DNA from: Branchiostoma floridae
Taxonomy: Eukaryota; Chordata; Leptocardii; Amphioxiformes; Branchiostomatidae
NCBI RefSeq assembly: GCF_000003815.2
Contig: NW_023365802.1
Coordinates: 47,333-111,332 of the forward strand
Reading direction: 5' to 3'
DNA: 64,000 nucleotides
Below are positions 45,199 to 57,130 of this stretch, in pieces. Each line of letters starts with the position of its first letter. The stretch's first letter is position 1. The notes beneath the pieces are model-generated. The model was not told the origin of the DNA and ran no database searches. It worked only from the letters and a program-made list of their open reading frames with translations. A program made the position numbers and the translations under genes.

Positions 45199-46295
45199 CT
45201 GAAGGAAAATAACTGTATATGGGGTGAGAGGATATGCCTTCAGCTACAAGACCAACTGAGTTTCGATCCTTCAACTTCTCTAAGTTTGAAAAATTATAGG
45301 GAAAAAACATTATTTTCATGTCAAAAATGATGCACAAAATCGGGCATTTTCGCATTGGATAAAACAGATGAAGAAGATTTTTCCGGCAAGCACGACTGAT
45401 ACTGCCAGAAAGAGGAAAATCTAAAGACTAATCCAGCCAATTATAAAGAAAATTCTAGTACTACAGTTTTTTTAATCATCCACGGCGCGCGGCATTGCAA
45501 CTTTGCTTGACACAGCGCTTCAAAGGTAAATCTAGGTCACCGACCTCTTTACATTCAGGCGTAGGGATATCGCGGAAGCAACGCGCGGACCAAAACACAA
45601 TTTGCACCAAAAACACACCATTTCCTACGCTTTTCAGCCATGTAACCGTTTAATGTCATTTCGCAGGAAATACTGAGAAATGTCAACTCAAACATGGGCC
45701 CTCGGAAGCCTTTCGTTACTTTTTGGTCGCGGACTACCACGAACCCCGGTCGCGGAAGAACTGGGGTGTGCACCGTTATGACACCATATACGGGTCATTA
45801 ACCTTATTATCATATAGCCTTCCCAAACTCGCAAACTACTGTATGACGTAAGATATCCCTGCCTTGGTGGGTGTGAATTCCTTTGTCGAATTTCTAAATA
45901 TTTGTCCTTTGGTACATACATCTGTAAGGAGATTACAGATTGTATTTTGAAACAAAAATTTCCACAGAAAATTTTGGAAACATTGTAGTCTTGGCATGTC
46001 AAGCCTTTTCAAATTTTTAGTCTTACGTTGCTGTTTTTATGATCATTCCTCCCTGCAGGGTCTGATCTTTCCTCCATGCTATGTGCTATTCTGATTGGCT
46101 ACTTTACTGTCTATCGCTTCTTCTTATCGGTTAATGAGAACAGAATCAACACCGGTTTTGATTTTGTTTAACACCTGCCTGGCTGGAATCTATGTGTAGC
46201 AGCTTCATAACCAACATGGAATGGGCCTTCTGATTGGTCCGCGGCGCCTGGCTATATGATAATAACACATCAAGCGATTGTTGAAAATATATACC
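45199..46295. other. No confident gene
   Basis: Searched on the minus strand for a signal-peptide exon for the peptide locus; none found. Otherwise unremarkable. Confidence 0.4.
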
Positions 46296-46460
46296 TAGCA
46301 AACGTCCACAACGACGGTTAGGCATCCAGGTACAGATAAACTCGACATAAAAGTTACTCAAGCAATTTACAAAGTTTTGTTGACGGCCATACCTTTAGGC
46401 AAAATTTGTTGTCTTTCGTCAGTGACTTTATACTTCACGTTTTTATTTTATTGCCTTATG
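46296..46460. mobile_element. Penelope-like pLTR fragment, different family
   Basis: GGTTAGGCATCCAGGTA, AAAGTTACTCAAGCAA and CTTTCGTCAGTGAC occur in the same order and spacing as in the pLTR of the Penelope-like element at 26.9-27.9 kb, but the intervening sequence differs. The hammerhead-like core is degraded here (CTGACGA kept, GAAAC lost). No ORF. Confidence 0.65.
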
Positions 46461-47100
46461 GTCAATGTGTCGCAATGTGGATATGTTACACTTCAGACAG
46501 ATTTGGAGTTACTAATTGCATTACGTGTCATGATGGTAACATCAGGCCTGACGAACCTGATTTAGAAAAAAAATAGATTATTACAGTTGACATGCGGCTT
46601 TTCTTTCTCGTTGAATGCACTTCTGAAATTATTGTTTTTCTGTTAAAGTCATGGCAATCCCATTAAGCATATTCACTAATTATTCTTATTACTAGCCTTG
46701 GAATGTGGACAAGTTTTGTATTTGAAAAAAAATATGATGTAGAAAACCAGATTTACTTGAAAATATTGTCCACGTGGGGGTATATTTTTTAAAGCCGTCA
46801 TTCCCAGGGGTGAGTTTGATACTGCCTTATAATATCAGACAGAAATGTTAGAGGTAGTAGGGTGCTGAGTCACCGTGGACTCACTTCTACATGAATGAGG
46901 CCAAATCGGTCCATTCCCTCAGGCCTATTGTGAGTCAAACGACTGGCATGTCAAGGTTTCACCTTTGGCATAGGTTTGGCGAGAAGCTTGCTTACGTGTC
47001 GCAGTATGGCTTTATTTTCAGTTACAGCATGACTTGGCTCAATTACGAGGTCGAGGTAAAAGCTAAATGCGATTGGTCTCATTGGAAGGTCATTCCTTTT
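46461..47100. other. No confident gene
   Basis: An open frame at 46891-47103 (with FHLWHRFGEKLAYVSQYGF) reads plausibly but has no splice support or recognised motif. Confidence 0.3.
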
Positions 47101-48830
47101 TAAAATAAGCTAAAATTCGGAGAGAAAATAGCTTGTCATAATACCACTGGCATTCTGATTTGCCTCACTCATACGTACTACTTTGTAGTGTTGTCACGTA
47201 TTTTTACACAAACTGCAGCATAGCTAGATTACAATCTCTAAGACGTTTTCGTACCACAGCCCCCACCCCACCCCCTCCATTGTACTTTGGAACATTTTGC
47301 ATTTTTGAAAACTAGAAGAATTCATTCAGGGACGGCTTCTATTAGAACTCTGTCTTCCCTGGTGGCTTTACATATTACTAGGAGGCAGTAGTATTACTTT
47401 TGACATATGCGTGAAAAAAACCTTTTATGTGACTATTCAAACGCTGTTCTCAACTTCATTCCTTTACCTAGAATCTATATAGAAAATATTTCCCCACCTG
47501 TGAGACAAAATTCGCGACAACGTAAGAGGTCTTCAAATCTGTAGTGCTGATCAGAGTCCCGCCCTGTCTCTAAAAGCCGTCTAACCGGTCCAACCGTCAG
47601 TACTTTGCGACAAGTGTCAAAGGTAACAACCACTGACGTCAACAGTGTTCGGCCTTTGGGATTTCGATAGTTAAGGACCACAAGGTCACTGATATTGACG
47701 CAAAAAACTATAGTAGAGTGCCGTTTTCAAGCTGGACAAACTAATATGTTGAAATCGAGTATAACCTACAAAATAAGTAAAAATAACAAAACAATATCGT
47801 TTTGGAAAAAAAAGACCTCTTTAAAGTGGGGCCATGCGGAGCCCTGCGGAATTGCAGTCGACTCACCAAGACAGTCAGCTGTTAAGGTTATGCGTATTGA
47901 ATGATACATAGAATTGGCAAACATCATGGTTTTATACATACACTCAAGTGATTGGGTATAAAACAAGGTCCTTTTTTATAAAATAAGTTAAAATTCAGAA
48001 AGAAAAGAGCTTGCTATTAAACTACTGGCATTATGTTTTGACTCGCTCACGTACTACTTTGTAGTATGGTCACGTACTTTCACACAAACTACAGCATAGC
48101 TAGAATACGGTGGCTATGACTTAGCCCACTAATGTATGCCTCGCCTTGAAACCTTTTCGCATCCCCCCACCCATTACACTGCCCCGAAAACATTTTAGTA
48201 ACTTTTTTCAGTCAGAAAAGCCTCTTGTTAGAACTCTGTCTGCCCAGGTCGTTTTACATATCATTAGGAGAGAGCAGTAATACTTTCTCCGCATGGGTGT
48301 CAAAACGTTTTATGTAACTTTTCAAACCCTTTTCACAGCGAAAAAAGACAGCCTCCTTTCTTCACATAGAATTCATACAGTAAATATTTGCCCACCTGTG
48401 AGACAAAAATGTCGACAAGGTTAGAGATCTTCAAGCTTGTAGTGCTGTTTAGAGTCCCACCCTGTCTGTAAAAGCTGTCTAACCGGTCCACCCGTCCCTT
48501 CACGTGACTTTTTGACAAGTGTCAAAGTTAACCACTGACGTAAACGTTACAGTAACAGCACACAGTTTTCGGTCTATGAGATTTTGATAGTTACCGACAA
48601 CAAGGTGACTGATATCGACGAAAAAAAAATATAATGCATTTTTAAATTAGACAAACTGGACAAAAATTACCGGTTTGAAAAACGATTACGCCATATTTTA
48701 AGTGGGGTCATGCGGGCACTGCGGAATTGCAACCGACTGACAGACGCAGTAAGCTGTAAAGGTGTATTGATACACAGAATGGACAAACATTGTTATCTTA
48801 TACATACTATCTGAAAGTCGGCACATTATG
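47101..48830. repeat. Tandem duplication, two diverged copies of about 875 bp
   Basis: 47101-47975 and 47976-48830 align through many blocks: AAAATAAG(C/T)TAAAATTC at 47102 and 47980; GTACTACTTTGTAGT; CACAAACT(G/A)CAGCATAGCTAG; CCACCTGTGAGACAAAA; GCTGTCTAACCGGTCCA; and TGCGGAATTGCA. Open frames are not conserved between copies, so the duplication looks non-coding or pseudogenic. The best kept block (47490-47600 with 48385-48490) ends on the minus strand in GTCTCACAG|GTGGG, which looks like a splice donor in both copies. Confidence 0.85.
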
Positions 48831-50454
48831 CTTTTATATAAGTTGATGCCCCTACTGCCTTTCACGTAAGAGTGTTTACAGACGCATCCAGATTTCGACC
48901 GCACTTCTTTTTACCCCTACATCATAGACATTGGGGTCGCGGAAAAATACTGTGTTCTGCGACCTTACCGCAATGAGGTAAGCTGGCGGACCGATAGTTG
49001 CAGCCCGCTGACGGGTCATAAATCCCAGCCAGAGATTGGGTAAACAGAGGTCAATGCAAGGTCACATACAACGACTTGTGGAAAGATGACTATCACTTGT
49101 CTGCTTATATGTAGATAAGGTCCTTGAGATTATTGATGGATCGAGAACAAACATGTGATATGTAACTTTCGTAAAAATAAGATAAAAAGCTTTTTAATTG
49201 ACTATATTAGACAAAAAAGCATACGAAAGACGAAAAGATCTTTTACCCTTAGAGTAATATTTAGTGACAATAGGAAAAACAAGATGAACTAGAAAGGCTC
49301 GAAATTCGGTATACTAGTATTTACCTATCCCGCTCTTAATGCGACAGTGGACTTGTCCAAATCACCCCTGCGCTTTTAACAGTATATTCTCCCCAAAAGT
49401 AAACAAATGTGAATTAATTACGGTCCAAAACAGGGCGTACCGAAGAAGCCACTTATAGAGGAATGTACTCTTCCACAGGAGCTCCTATGCTTGACTTATT
49501 GGTTATTGTAATCGCCAGTTCCTATTTTTCCAAAAGAGAAAAAAATAAATATTGTGAAGCCATTTAACTATTTCCAGTACGATAACTAGCTAGGTCTAAG
49601 TACTGTTATAATCTCCTTATGATGTGAGTAGATTATAGTATATAGTAGAATATTGCGATAAACCTTATTTTATTAAAAAAGCACAAGTTTCGATAATTTT
49701 AAACAAGCAGGTGCTTGTGTAAATTGTTTGTCTTCTTCAAGCTGAAAACTTCATCTTCTTTTAGTATTGTTTGAGCCCTTATCTTTATTCTAGACGTTTT
49801 TTTTTATTTTTAAAAGAAATTTAACGCGCCTGAAGTCAGATGTCACTTAGTTGCACTAAGTCTAGCAATTATATTTTATGAACTATAAAGGCCGCGGCAT
49901 TTGCTCGTGAGCAAATACGGTAAATTTCAATACATCCGATCCCAATGCAAAAATGCTCTCTTCCACATTACCCTTTTGCAGAAATTGACCTATCCCCAAA
50001 CATCATGACACTGCAAGTGGTTTTTAAAAAGCCCCACACTCCTCAGGACATGACTGGACTCTTCCGGAACACCCCTACCTATGCAAAATGTATGTGTGTT
50101 TATTTATTTGTGTGACTGCACATTTGTATAGGTTCATCACAGAGGAATTTTGCAAGTCCATTTGTCTGATAGTATTCTGGATTGTAAAATAGTTCTTTCG
50201 GATCGAAAGCGTCACCTAGCATCATTTACCACAACTGCAAATTATTTCGTCATGCCCAATGACTATTGTTAGTCTTTCAATGTTATTTTTTAATCTTTAA
50301 TACGATAAATCAAACCACACACAAGAAAATTGTAGAAACGAAACGTTATTATTTTCCATACAAATCATTTAACATCGAGGACAGTAAATGTTGTATTGAA
50401 GCTATCCAAAATATGACACCTGAATCACTATCACAATGAGTTCATACGGATTTT
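48831..50454. other. No gene seen
   Basis: AT-rich. Contains a perfect 8-bp hairpin ATTTGCTC-GT-GAGCAAAT at 49899-49916, next to CGGTAAATT, possibly a transposon end. Nothing else. Confidence 0.4.
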
Positions 50455-50600
50455 CACGATAACCCCTGTTTTAGAACATCAGGATTCCCTGTATGGATCA
50501 AAATTGCTCCCATCAGTTCAAGGCGCTATTGCAGGAAAATCAAAGATAGCTGCCAGAACAATAAGAATCGCTAGGGGGCATCAATGACACGTGCCGACAC
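50455..50600 (-). repeat. Dispersed repeat, copy 2
   Basis: Inverted counterpart of 15805-15945, sharing GTATGGATCAAAATTG, CAGTTCAAGGCG and GGGGGCATCAATGACACGTG. Non-coding. Confidence 0.6.
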
Positions 50601-50776
50601 AAACACACGCAAAAAAACGAATTTACTCTGGAAGAAGTCGCACATACTCTATTGATTCAGTTAAAATTAGAATAGAGTGAAACCTAAATGTTTTGAGAGA
50701 AAAATATTACAGTAATCTATTTATGGAGAGACCCAGGCTTTGAAATACGTGTCATTTTTTTCACCAAATGAAATGA

Positions 50777-50823
50777 AGTAATAAGACTTGTTTCGAATTT
50801 TCATAGAAACAAGTCTTATTACT
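50777..50823. repeat. Perfect 18-bp inverted repeat (hairpin)
   Basis: AGTAATAAGACTTGTTTC at 50777-50794 and its exact reverse complement at 50806-50823, with an 11-base loop. The stem does not extend further, so it is short for a microRNA precursor. Confidence 0.9.
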
Positions 50824-51670
50824 GAATAGACGGAGAACCGGGAAGATTTTAAAGTCATAAAGGATTGTGGTGAGGGAAGTTGTATCTTATTACATATATT
50901 GATGAATGCACTGATTTCCATGGACTTTTCTTAGCATACGAGGTATCAAGTGCACATGCAACGACAAAGATGTAGCATTAGTTCTTACCGCTAACCTGTC
51001 CCTTGACCGGGGGTGGTCGTGGGGGCGCTTTATATTTAGTTATATTATAGGAGTAAGATAGCAGCACTGTACTCAAGTGTAAGCTTAAATTTTATTGACC
51101 AAAGCACCATGTTGAAATACATTCTAGCCGAACACATGTCAAATTATTTAGGGGCACTAACCGATATAATTTGTACAGAACATATAAGCTCATTTTATGT
51201 TACATAAACTATTGCCTACGGTGTGTGAAGTTCTACCTTCATCAGAGAAAATAATTAACTTAAATTGTATGTTCCAGGTGAAAATTATTTCCATCTAAAA
51301 CAAGATTGATAGTACTTGTATTTAAAGAAAAAAATTGTATGAAGACCAAGGCATTTCAAACTATTATATGACTTATTTTCATTTCTATGCTAACTAAAGC
51401 TAGTTTGTATAACAAAAACTATCGCCTCCTTGGCTTTATCAGACCACTATAGATTCCTCAAAACTATCCAACTATGAAAACAAATTTCTTCTCAATGCTA
51501 TTCTAAAAGTTGCGACCAGTTAGTGATACATTTACAAAAAACTTCATAGCAGAACAACAATTTTTAAGCCAAGTGGAGCGTACTTACGTAGAGCCTTTAC
51601 ATATAAAGCGTAAACATGACATATAACGTTATGAGGGTAAAGTCTTGGTGGAATCGCCAATTCTTTCGGT
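50824..51670. other. No gene seen
   Basis: AT-rich region downstream (minus sense) of the zinc-finger gene. Nothing recognised. Confidence 0.4.
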
Positions 51671-51875
51671 TATACCCCTGTCACATTATCCACGATCTTG
51701 AGGCGTATGTCGATGGAAGATTGGCGATATTTAAGATAGACAGAGGGATGCGCGTATTGTTCACCTAAAAACCGTCCTTGTACCTTGTACAATTGTTGTG
51801 CTATGAATTTATTATTATAAGCGAGGCTCGAGAATCTTCGTCTGATCGATTTTCGCCAAATGTGACAGGGGTATA
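51671..51875. mobile_element. MITE with TATACCCCTGTCACATT termini
   Basis: Terminal inverted repeats TATACCCCTGTCACATT (51671) and AATGTGACAGGGGTATA-like (ending 51875) enclose about 205 bp without an ORF. The outer TA at each end may be the target duplication. Lies in the 3' flank of the zinc-finger gene. Confidence 0.75.
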
Positions 51876-52132
51876 AAGTTCTAGATAGGATTCTTTGTCG
51901 ATTGAGATCTCTGTCAGGATCTCCGCCGCTAAAACTGGAGATTCTACTGGTAGAAATCCCAAACGGAACTTATATATTCAAACCTATTGAACCCGCTTAA
52001 AATTCATACCATACGTTACTTTTCTAACCCCAGGTCTAACATTGTTATTTTTAGGTTTGTGGTACCTTAATCGCACAAGTTTTGAGGCTTAAGGTAAATA
52101 TAATGTAGTCATTGTATTTGTATACATATACT

Positions 52133-53386
52133 TTAATTGTTGTGAGTGTTCATATGTCTTTTAAGATGAGCTGGCGTAACAAACTGCTTGTCACACTCCT
52201 CGCACTTGTACGGCTTCTCACCCGTGTGAGTGCGAATGTGTGCCTTCAAATAGGACGGTGAAGAGAACTGCTTTTCACATTCTTCACACTTGTACAGCTT
52301 CTCACCCGGGTGAGTGCGCATGTGTACCTTCAGGTCGGACAGCGAAACGAACTGTTTGTCACATTCTTCACAGTGGTGAGGCTTCTCACCTGTGTGAGCC
52401 CGCATAATATGTGTCTTCAGGGTCGACGAACTAGTGAACTGTGTACCACACCGCTCACAACTGTAAGGTTTCTCACCCGTGTGGGTTCGCATATGTGCCT
52501 TCAGATGGGACATCGAAGTGAACTGCTTGCTACACTCCTCACACGTGTACGGCTTCTCACCCGTGTGAGTGCGCATATGCAACTTCAGGCTGGACCGCGT
52601 AGCGAACCGTTTATCACACTCCTCACAATTGTACGGCTTCTCACCCGTGTGAGTGCTCATGTGGAACTTCAGTTGACTCAAGGTAACGAACTGCTTGCTA
52701 CACTCCTCACATTTGTATGGTTTCTCGCCTGTGTGTACCCGTGTATGTACAAGTAGGCCCTCTAAGGTAGTGGACTGCTTTCCGCACTCCTCACATGTAT
52801 AAGGCTTCTCACCGGTGTGAGTCCGCATGTGAACCTTCAAATGACTCGACTGACGAAAACGCTTCTTGCACTTGTCACACTGATACGGTTTTGCGCCCGA
52901 GTGAGTCGCCATATGCGTCTTCAAGTGAGGACGCTGACTAAACTGATTGCCGCATACTTCACATTTGAACGGTTTTTCTCCATTGTGATTTCTGACGTGT
53001 ATCTTTAGGGAATCAATGTGAGCAAAGCGTTTCTTGCATATCTCACACTGGTACGGTTTTTCACCGGTGTGAGTCCGCATATGTGTCTTTAGATTGGTTA
53101 TCGTGTTGAATTGCCGGTCGCACTCCTCACACTTGTAGGGCGTCTCGCCAGTGTGAGTACGCATGTGTCTCTGTAGGCCACCACTCTGACGGAACGTCTT
53201 GCCGCACTCCTCACACCTGTAGGATTTTTCACCGGTATGAGTTTTCATGTGTTTCGTCAGATAATTCCGTTTACCGAACTCCCTGTCACACTCGTTGCAC
53301 TTGTGTGTCCGTGGAGTAGCGCTTCCATTACCAACCTTTTCCCTTCCTGGTGTCCGGTGGAGAACTTTTGCTGTTTCCATGTTCAT
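52133..53386 (-). CDS. C2H2 zinc-finger protein, 14 fingers
   Basis: Single coding exon of 417 codons plus stop. The start MNMETAK was chosen because the exon begins at a clear acceptor (ATCATTTCTGCAG|GTAC, about 53410), which makes an earlier in-frame ATG at 53422 intronic. After a short basic leader (about 29 residues) there are 14 consecutive Cys2His2 fingers joined by TGEKPY-type linkers, up to a C-terminal MNTHNN. Finger 7 lacks the core Phe (CGKQSTTLEGL) and finger 11 has four residues between its histidines (HIMRAH). The linkers after fingers 4, 5 and 12 are altered (NGEKPF, SGAKPY, PGEKLY). No KRAB, BTB or SCAN-like domain is present. The protein probably binds DNA in the nucleus as a sequence-specific regulator. 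Fingers 8-14 have similar helices rich in Ser at position 2, suggesting recent internal duplication. Confidence 0.95.
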   Translation of the reverse strand: MNMETAKVLHRTPGREKVGNGSATPRTHKCNECDREFGKRNYLTKHMKTHTGEKSYRCEECGKTFRQSGGLQRHMRTHTGETPYKCEECDRQFNTITNLKTHMRTHTGEKPYQCEICKKRFAHIDSLKIHVRNHNGEKPFKCEVCGNQFSQRPHLKTHMATHSGAKPYQCDKCKKRFRQSSHLKVHMRTHTGEKPYTCEECGKQSTTLEGLLVHTRVHTGEKPYKCEECSKQFVTLSQLKFHMSTHTGEKPYNCEECDKRFATRSSLKLHMRTHTGEKPYTCEECSKQFTSMSHLKAHMRTHTGEKPYSCERCGTQFTSSSTLKTHIMRAHTGEKPHHCEECDKQFVSLSDLKVHMRTHPGEKLYKCEECEKQFSSPSYLKAHIRTHTGEKPYKCEECDKQFVTPAHLKRHMNTHNN

Positions 53387-55895
53387 TAGCCCCTGTGATT
53401 TGTACCTGCAGAAATGATACAAGTAGTTACTAATTTGTGTACTCAGGGCTCATTAAAAACCGTCCTAGTGGCAATATTTTTGTTTCCAGGTAAATAAAAA
53501 TGAAATAAAACTCAAGATTGCTAATTTGCGATGGTAATCCTGAATTCCCCAGTTAGATTGTTTTAGCCAACAAAATATGTCATATTACATCATAACGTTA
53601 CCAAAACTACATACGTCATCATACACCTAATAGAACTAATTACATCCGGGGCTCTAAAGAGTTTCTTTAGATGAAAATACCAATTAACCATTTGTCAATC
53701 TTGCAGAACGTGATCAGACATCTAGGAGGGAGGGGCGGGGTAACGGATTCAAAAGTATGTCCCGTTCAAACATTTAACCTTAAAAATCGAGTTTCACGGT
53801 TTCACCAACCATGTGCGATAACATGCATTTGGGTAATGTGCCAAATATAAAAGCCCTTATACAAAATATTATGCAATGACATTTTATGCAGATCGTCCGA
53901 TCCCGACGGAACATTCATGTATTATATTAGCAGGGCTCGAAATACCACCTGTATAATTATGCGGGTATAATTGGAGCTGTGCAGGTATTTCTGGTGTCTA
54001 CCTGCACCTAACCTGCATTGGTCCATCTACTGGGCTTATATATACATGTTTCATGATGTGGTCTTTACTTACTGCATTGACTTATCAACTATGGAGTATG
54101 ACAGAAATGATGGCGATGGTGTCTGAACAGATTTTAATATGATCAATACTTCCTAAATTCTGAGCGGTACAGGTGAAAGTTGTCTGGTGCAGGTAATTTG
54201 CAATGTTACCTGCAAAAAATGTATTTCGAGCCCTGATCAGAAATTGTCAAAATTGAACTGTTCAAAAATTATGACTGTTCAATTTTAACATATTGCCCAT
54301 ATTTCACCGCGCATGCATTGTATGTTGGAACCTTGAACCGCCATATTCTGTCAGCAATTATTACATCTATTAAGACCAGAGCTTATTGCACGTAGAGTTG
54401 CAAAAGCGTGTTTCGAGAAGTATCTACAACAAAAAAATGACCTTCGAACGTGAATAGAATTATGAAAATTACTATCAAATATTCATTAGTTTTTTGGCAA
54501 ACAAAGGGACGGGGTTCTTTAGTTTCCAGGGTTTGTGTTGTCTTCATTTTTCTAATCACGGTAAATGTTTCTGTAAGTAAATCTGAAGAACAAATTGACT
54601 AATTTGAACAACGAATTTTTGTCACAGAAAAATGTCTAACTCGGAAGACTGCGTGGCTTTTCGGATTCAAAACAATAGATATAGACAGAGGCATTCAAGT
54701 GCCTGGGGTAGCTGTCCAACTCTCACATTACAGAAAACAGTTGGGAATTTCAGTAAAACAAAATAAGGGATTCTAGGTTTCGGGGAGAGCGTAGCAAGTT
54801 CAGGTATGGTGTAAGTCAACAAAGCGATACCATCAGCTAAAACTATACAAGGGTGATCAGCAGATTAATATTACGGCTACATCAATGTGCTACGGGGCCT
54901 CAGTATCACGTTAGTTGTATTTATCTTGTATTGTCAAATCTAGGTCTCCGCTTATAGAATTCTTTTGTTGTAGCCATGACGGGAAACCTTTGTACCAAAA
55001 AAGCGTTTGCTATTCACAACCTGCATACCGAGGAAACCTATACACAATGACCTGGAAACACGTCTTTTGCATAATAATGACCATCGGAATTGACATCTGT
55101 CGCGCTTCTGAATACATCCAGCAAGGACATTATATACAACTCCCTTGCTTCCAGACAGAAAAAAAAGACATTCTTCATTTAGATAGATAAGCATTTCACA
55201 CAGTCAAGTTTCATTAAATGTTGCTAAATTTTGAAAGGTTACACTATGTCCTAAAACACAAGAAAGTAGTCTAAGGTTTGAGAAATTTGAGCATAGGCAA
55301 AACAAAAGAGGCAAAATCCAATTGTGTATCTTTTCCACGACTCCAAATCTTTTAAAAGCACATTCCTGACAAGAATCAATGCGTTAATCTACTAGTCATA
55401 ACCAATACTCTCCTAACACAGGATATAGGACATTTTTTTTACACATTCAACAAGTAGGTACTTACTCGGGTACTGGTAGTGTAAAAGAAGTCTCCTGTAT
55501 CATATATTCTACAAACCCAATTGAAATCATTTTCGGAAATATCCTAATATAGCTAATGCAGGCTTTTCATTTGACGTCATCTGCGCCATGTTGCATTACA
55601 GTGTTCGTCTGTAAAACACACGAAGATGGCAGTGCTTAAGCCATATATTCGCCAACATTGTCTCCAGGAGATTTAAATTATAATTATCGTGACGTAAATG
55701 CGAAGCCTGTATAGGTAAAACTTTGACGTATTCAAAAGCACTCATGCTGGTCGGGGGTATGTTGCCTGGTAAAACTCGTACATCGTGTGCAAAACATAAC
55801 AATGTACGTGCTGTCTTGCGCTAACAGAGTAAAATTTGTCTGCGTTCTAAAGAGGTAATACGACACACTAGACGTTAAAGGGAACTTCACCTTAC
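53387..55895 (-). other. Intron 1 of the zinc-finger gene
   Basis: Runs from the donor CAGAAG|GTAAGG at 55896/55895 to the acceptor near 53410. The first about 25 bases upstream of the ATG are 5' UTR in the coding exon. Contains a hAT-like MITE; short open frames (for example 54915-55190, plus) have no motifs. Confidence 0.6.
53931..54235. mobile_element. hAT-like MITE in the zinc-finger intron
   Basis: Terminal inverted repeats CAGGGCTCGAAATAC at 53931 and GTATTTCGAGCCCTG ending 54235, perfect over 15 bases. Starting CAGGG is usual for hAT elements. The body contains repeated ACCTGCA/TGCAGGT motifs. No obvious 8-bp target duplication remains. Confidence 0.75.
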
Positions 55896-56000
55896 CTTCT
55901 GAATATCAGCGATGACGACGACCTCCCTGTCCCTGTCTGAAAAGAGAGTCCACACACAGCTAGGGTCGGAGCTTGTACCAAGCGAATCCTCGGTCACCGT
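55896..56000 (-). other. 5' UTR exon of the zinc-finger gene (inferred)
   Basis: Minus-strand sequence ending ATATTCAGAAG|GTAAGG, a strong donor, with no ATG. It lies downstream of a TATA-like TATTTAA (56016-56022). It is in the right place and orientation to splice to the acceptor before the zinc-finger start. Transcription start is approximate. Confidence 0.55.
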
Positions 56001-56015
56001 TTCGTAGAACCCGGA

Positions 56016-56022
56016 TTAAATA
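56016..56022 (-). promoter_or_regulatory. TATA-like box of the zinc-finger gene
   Basis: GGTATTTAATCC on the minus strand, upstream of the inferred 5' UTR exon. Confidence 0.35.
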
Positions 56023-56030
56023 CCGTGACC

Positions 56031-57130
56031 AATCAGGGCTCGCCTCTCAGACAACCATGCCACATGTCCACCAATACTGAATGCAGACTACAATGAGATC
56101 AGACAAAATACGCCATTGGTGTAGGGAACATTTCAGTATTTAGAGTGCCTATTCTTAACAATGGGAATCATGTCAGAAAGATGCTCGTGTCAAAAATCAC
56201 CTACCTGAGTTTTAGAACATGAAAAACTCACATTGGCACGGTTGTCCGGCCTCTCAAGTATAATTTGACGACAAAACAAGGAAAAATTCCGGCAGAATGA
56301 TACGGTTTCAAAACATAGGTGGTGACCTTTTCATCCATTTTCACTGCCTTTAAACAACACCAAAACACCAAACTTCTAAAGCCCTCTGCAACCACAAATG
56401 TTGCTGAAAATCTCAACACAATCTAGCGGTTACGACCATTACCTGTATTATACACCTTCAAAATCCAAACATATCCCAAGAAAAACATTTCTACAGGCAC
56501 TTTTGCCAAGGATACCTAATCATGCAGGCTGAAAGAAGGCCATCTGCGCGTTTCTGGAAATACTAAAATTTGCCCTGTAAGATACGACACATACAGACAC
56601 ATGAAAAAACACACTTAGATCTAATGTACGGTTCATATTCGTTAGTTAAAGTAATTTCTGTTCCTTACCGCGACTGTTTCAGACACTGGGTTAAGGGTAG
56701 CCTATCATAATCTCACAGTGGCAAGCTGACTCCTTTTGCCAGCTATACTCCTTAGCCACCCTTCATACTATCTAATACCACTGGTGACTCTACCTGGATA
56801 ATACCAAGGTACCGATCTACTGAATATCTCTCGCTTAAGTTTAAACACAGCCTGTATCGAACAAGCTGGTACGTTAAAGGGACAATTTCTCTAACAACAT
56901 GTGATAGAAATACATGGAAATTCGATTAACAAAAAGAGAGGTAGTAGACTTGCTTAATAAACAATACACATAACAGTTCTCCTGGCAGCATTACAATGAT
57001 GAATCTTACAAATAGCAAAGTTTGTAAACAAAATGTTAAAATAATGGTTCATTGATGAAATTATATCTATAGTTTAAAGTTAAAATACGATTTTAAGGAA
57101 GTCTTACGAATGTGTTGTTTTGGCGGGGCA
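56031..57130. other. No gene seen
   Basis: Upstream of the zinc-finger promoter. No coding or repeat signal that I can support. Confidence 0.4.

Noticed and set aside
50777-50823. MicroRNA precursor
   Set aside because: The stem stops at 18 bp, too short for a usual precursor.
52310-53008. Plus-strand open frames opposite the zinc-finger gene
   Set aside because: Antisense shadows of the regular finger codons.
53387-53422. Upstream ATG at 53422 as the zinc-finger start
   Set aside because: It lies in the polypyrimidine tract before a clear splice acceptor at about 53410, so it is intronic.
54915-55190. 91-codon plus-strand frame with a hydrophobic start
   Set aside because: Lies in the zinc-finger intron, no splice signals, composition not protein-like.
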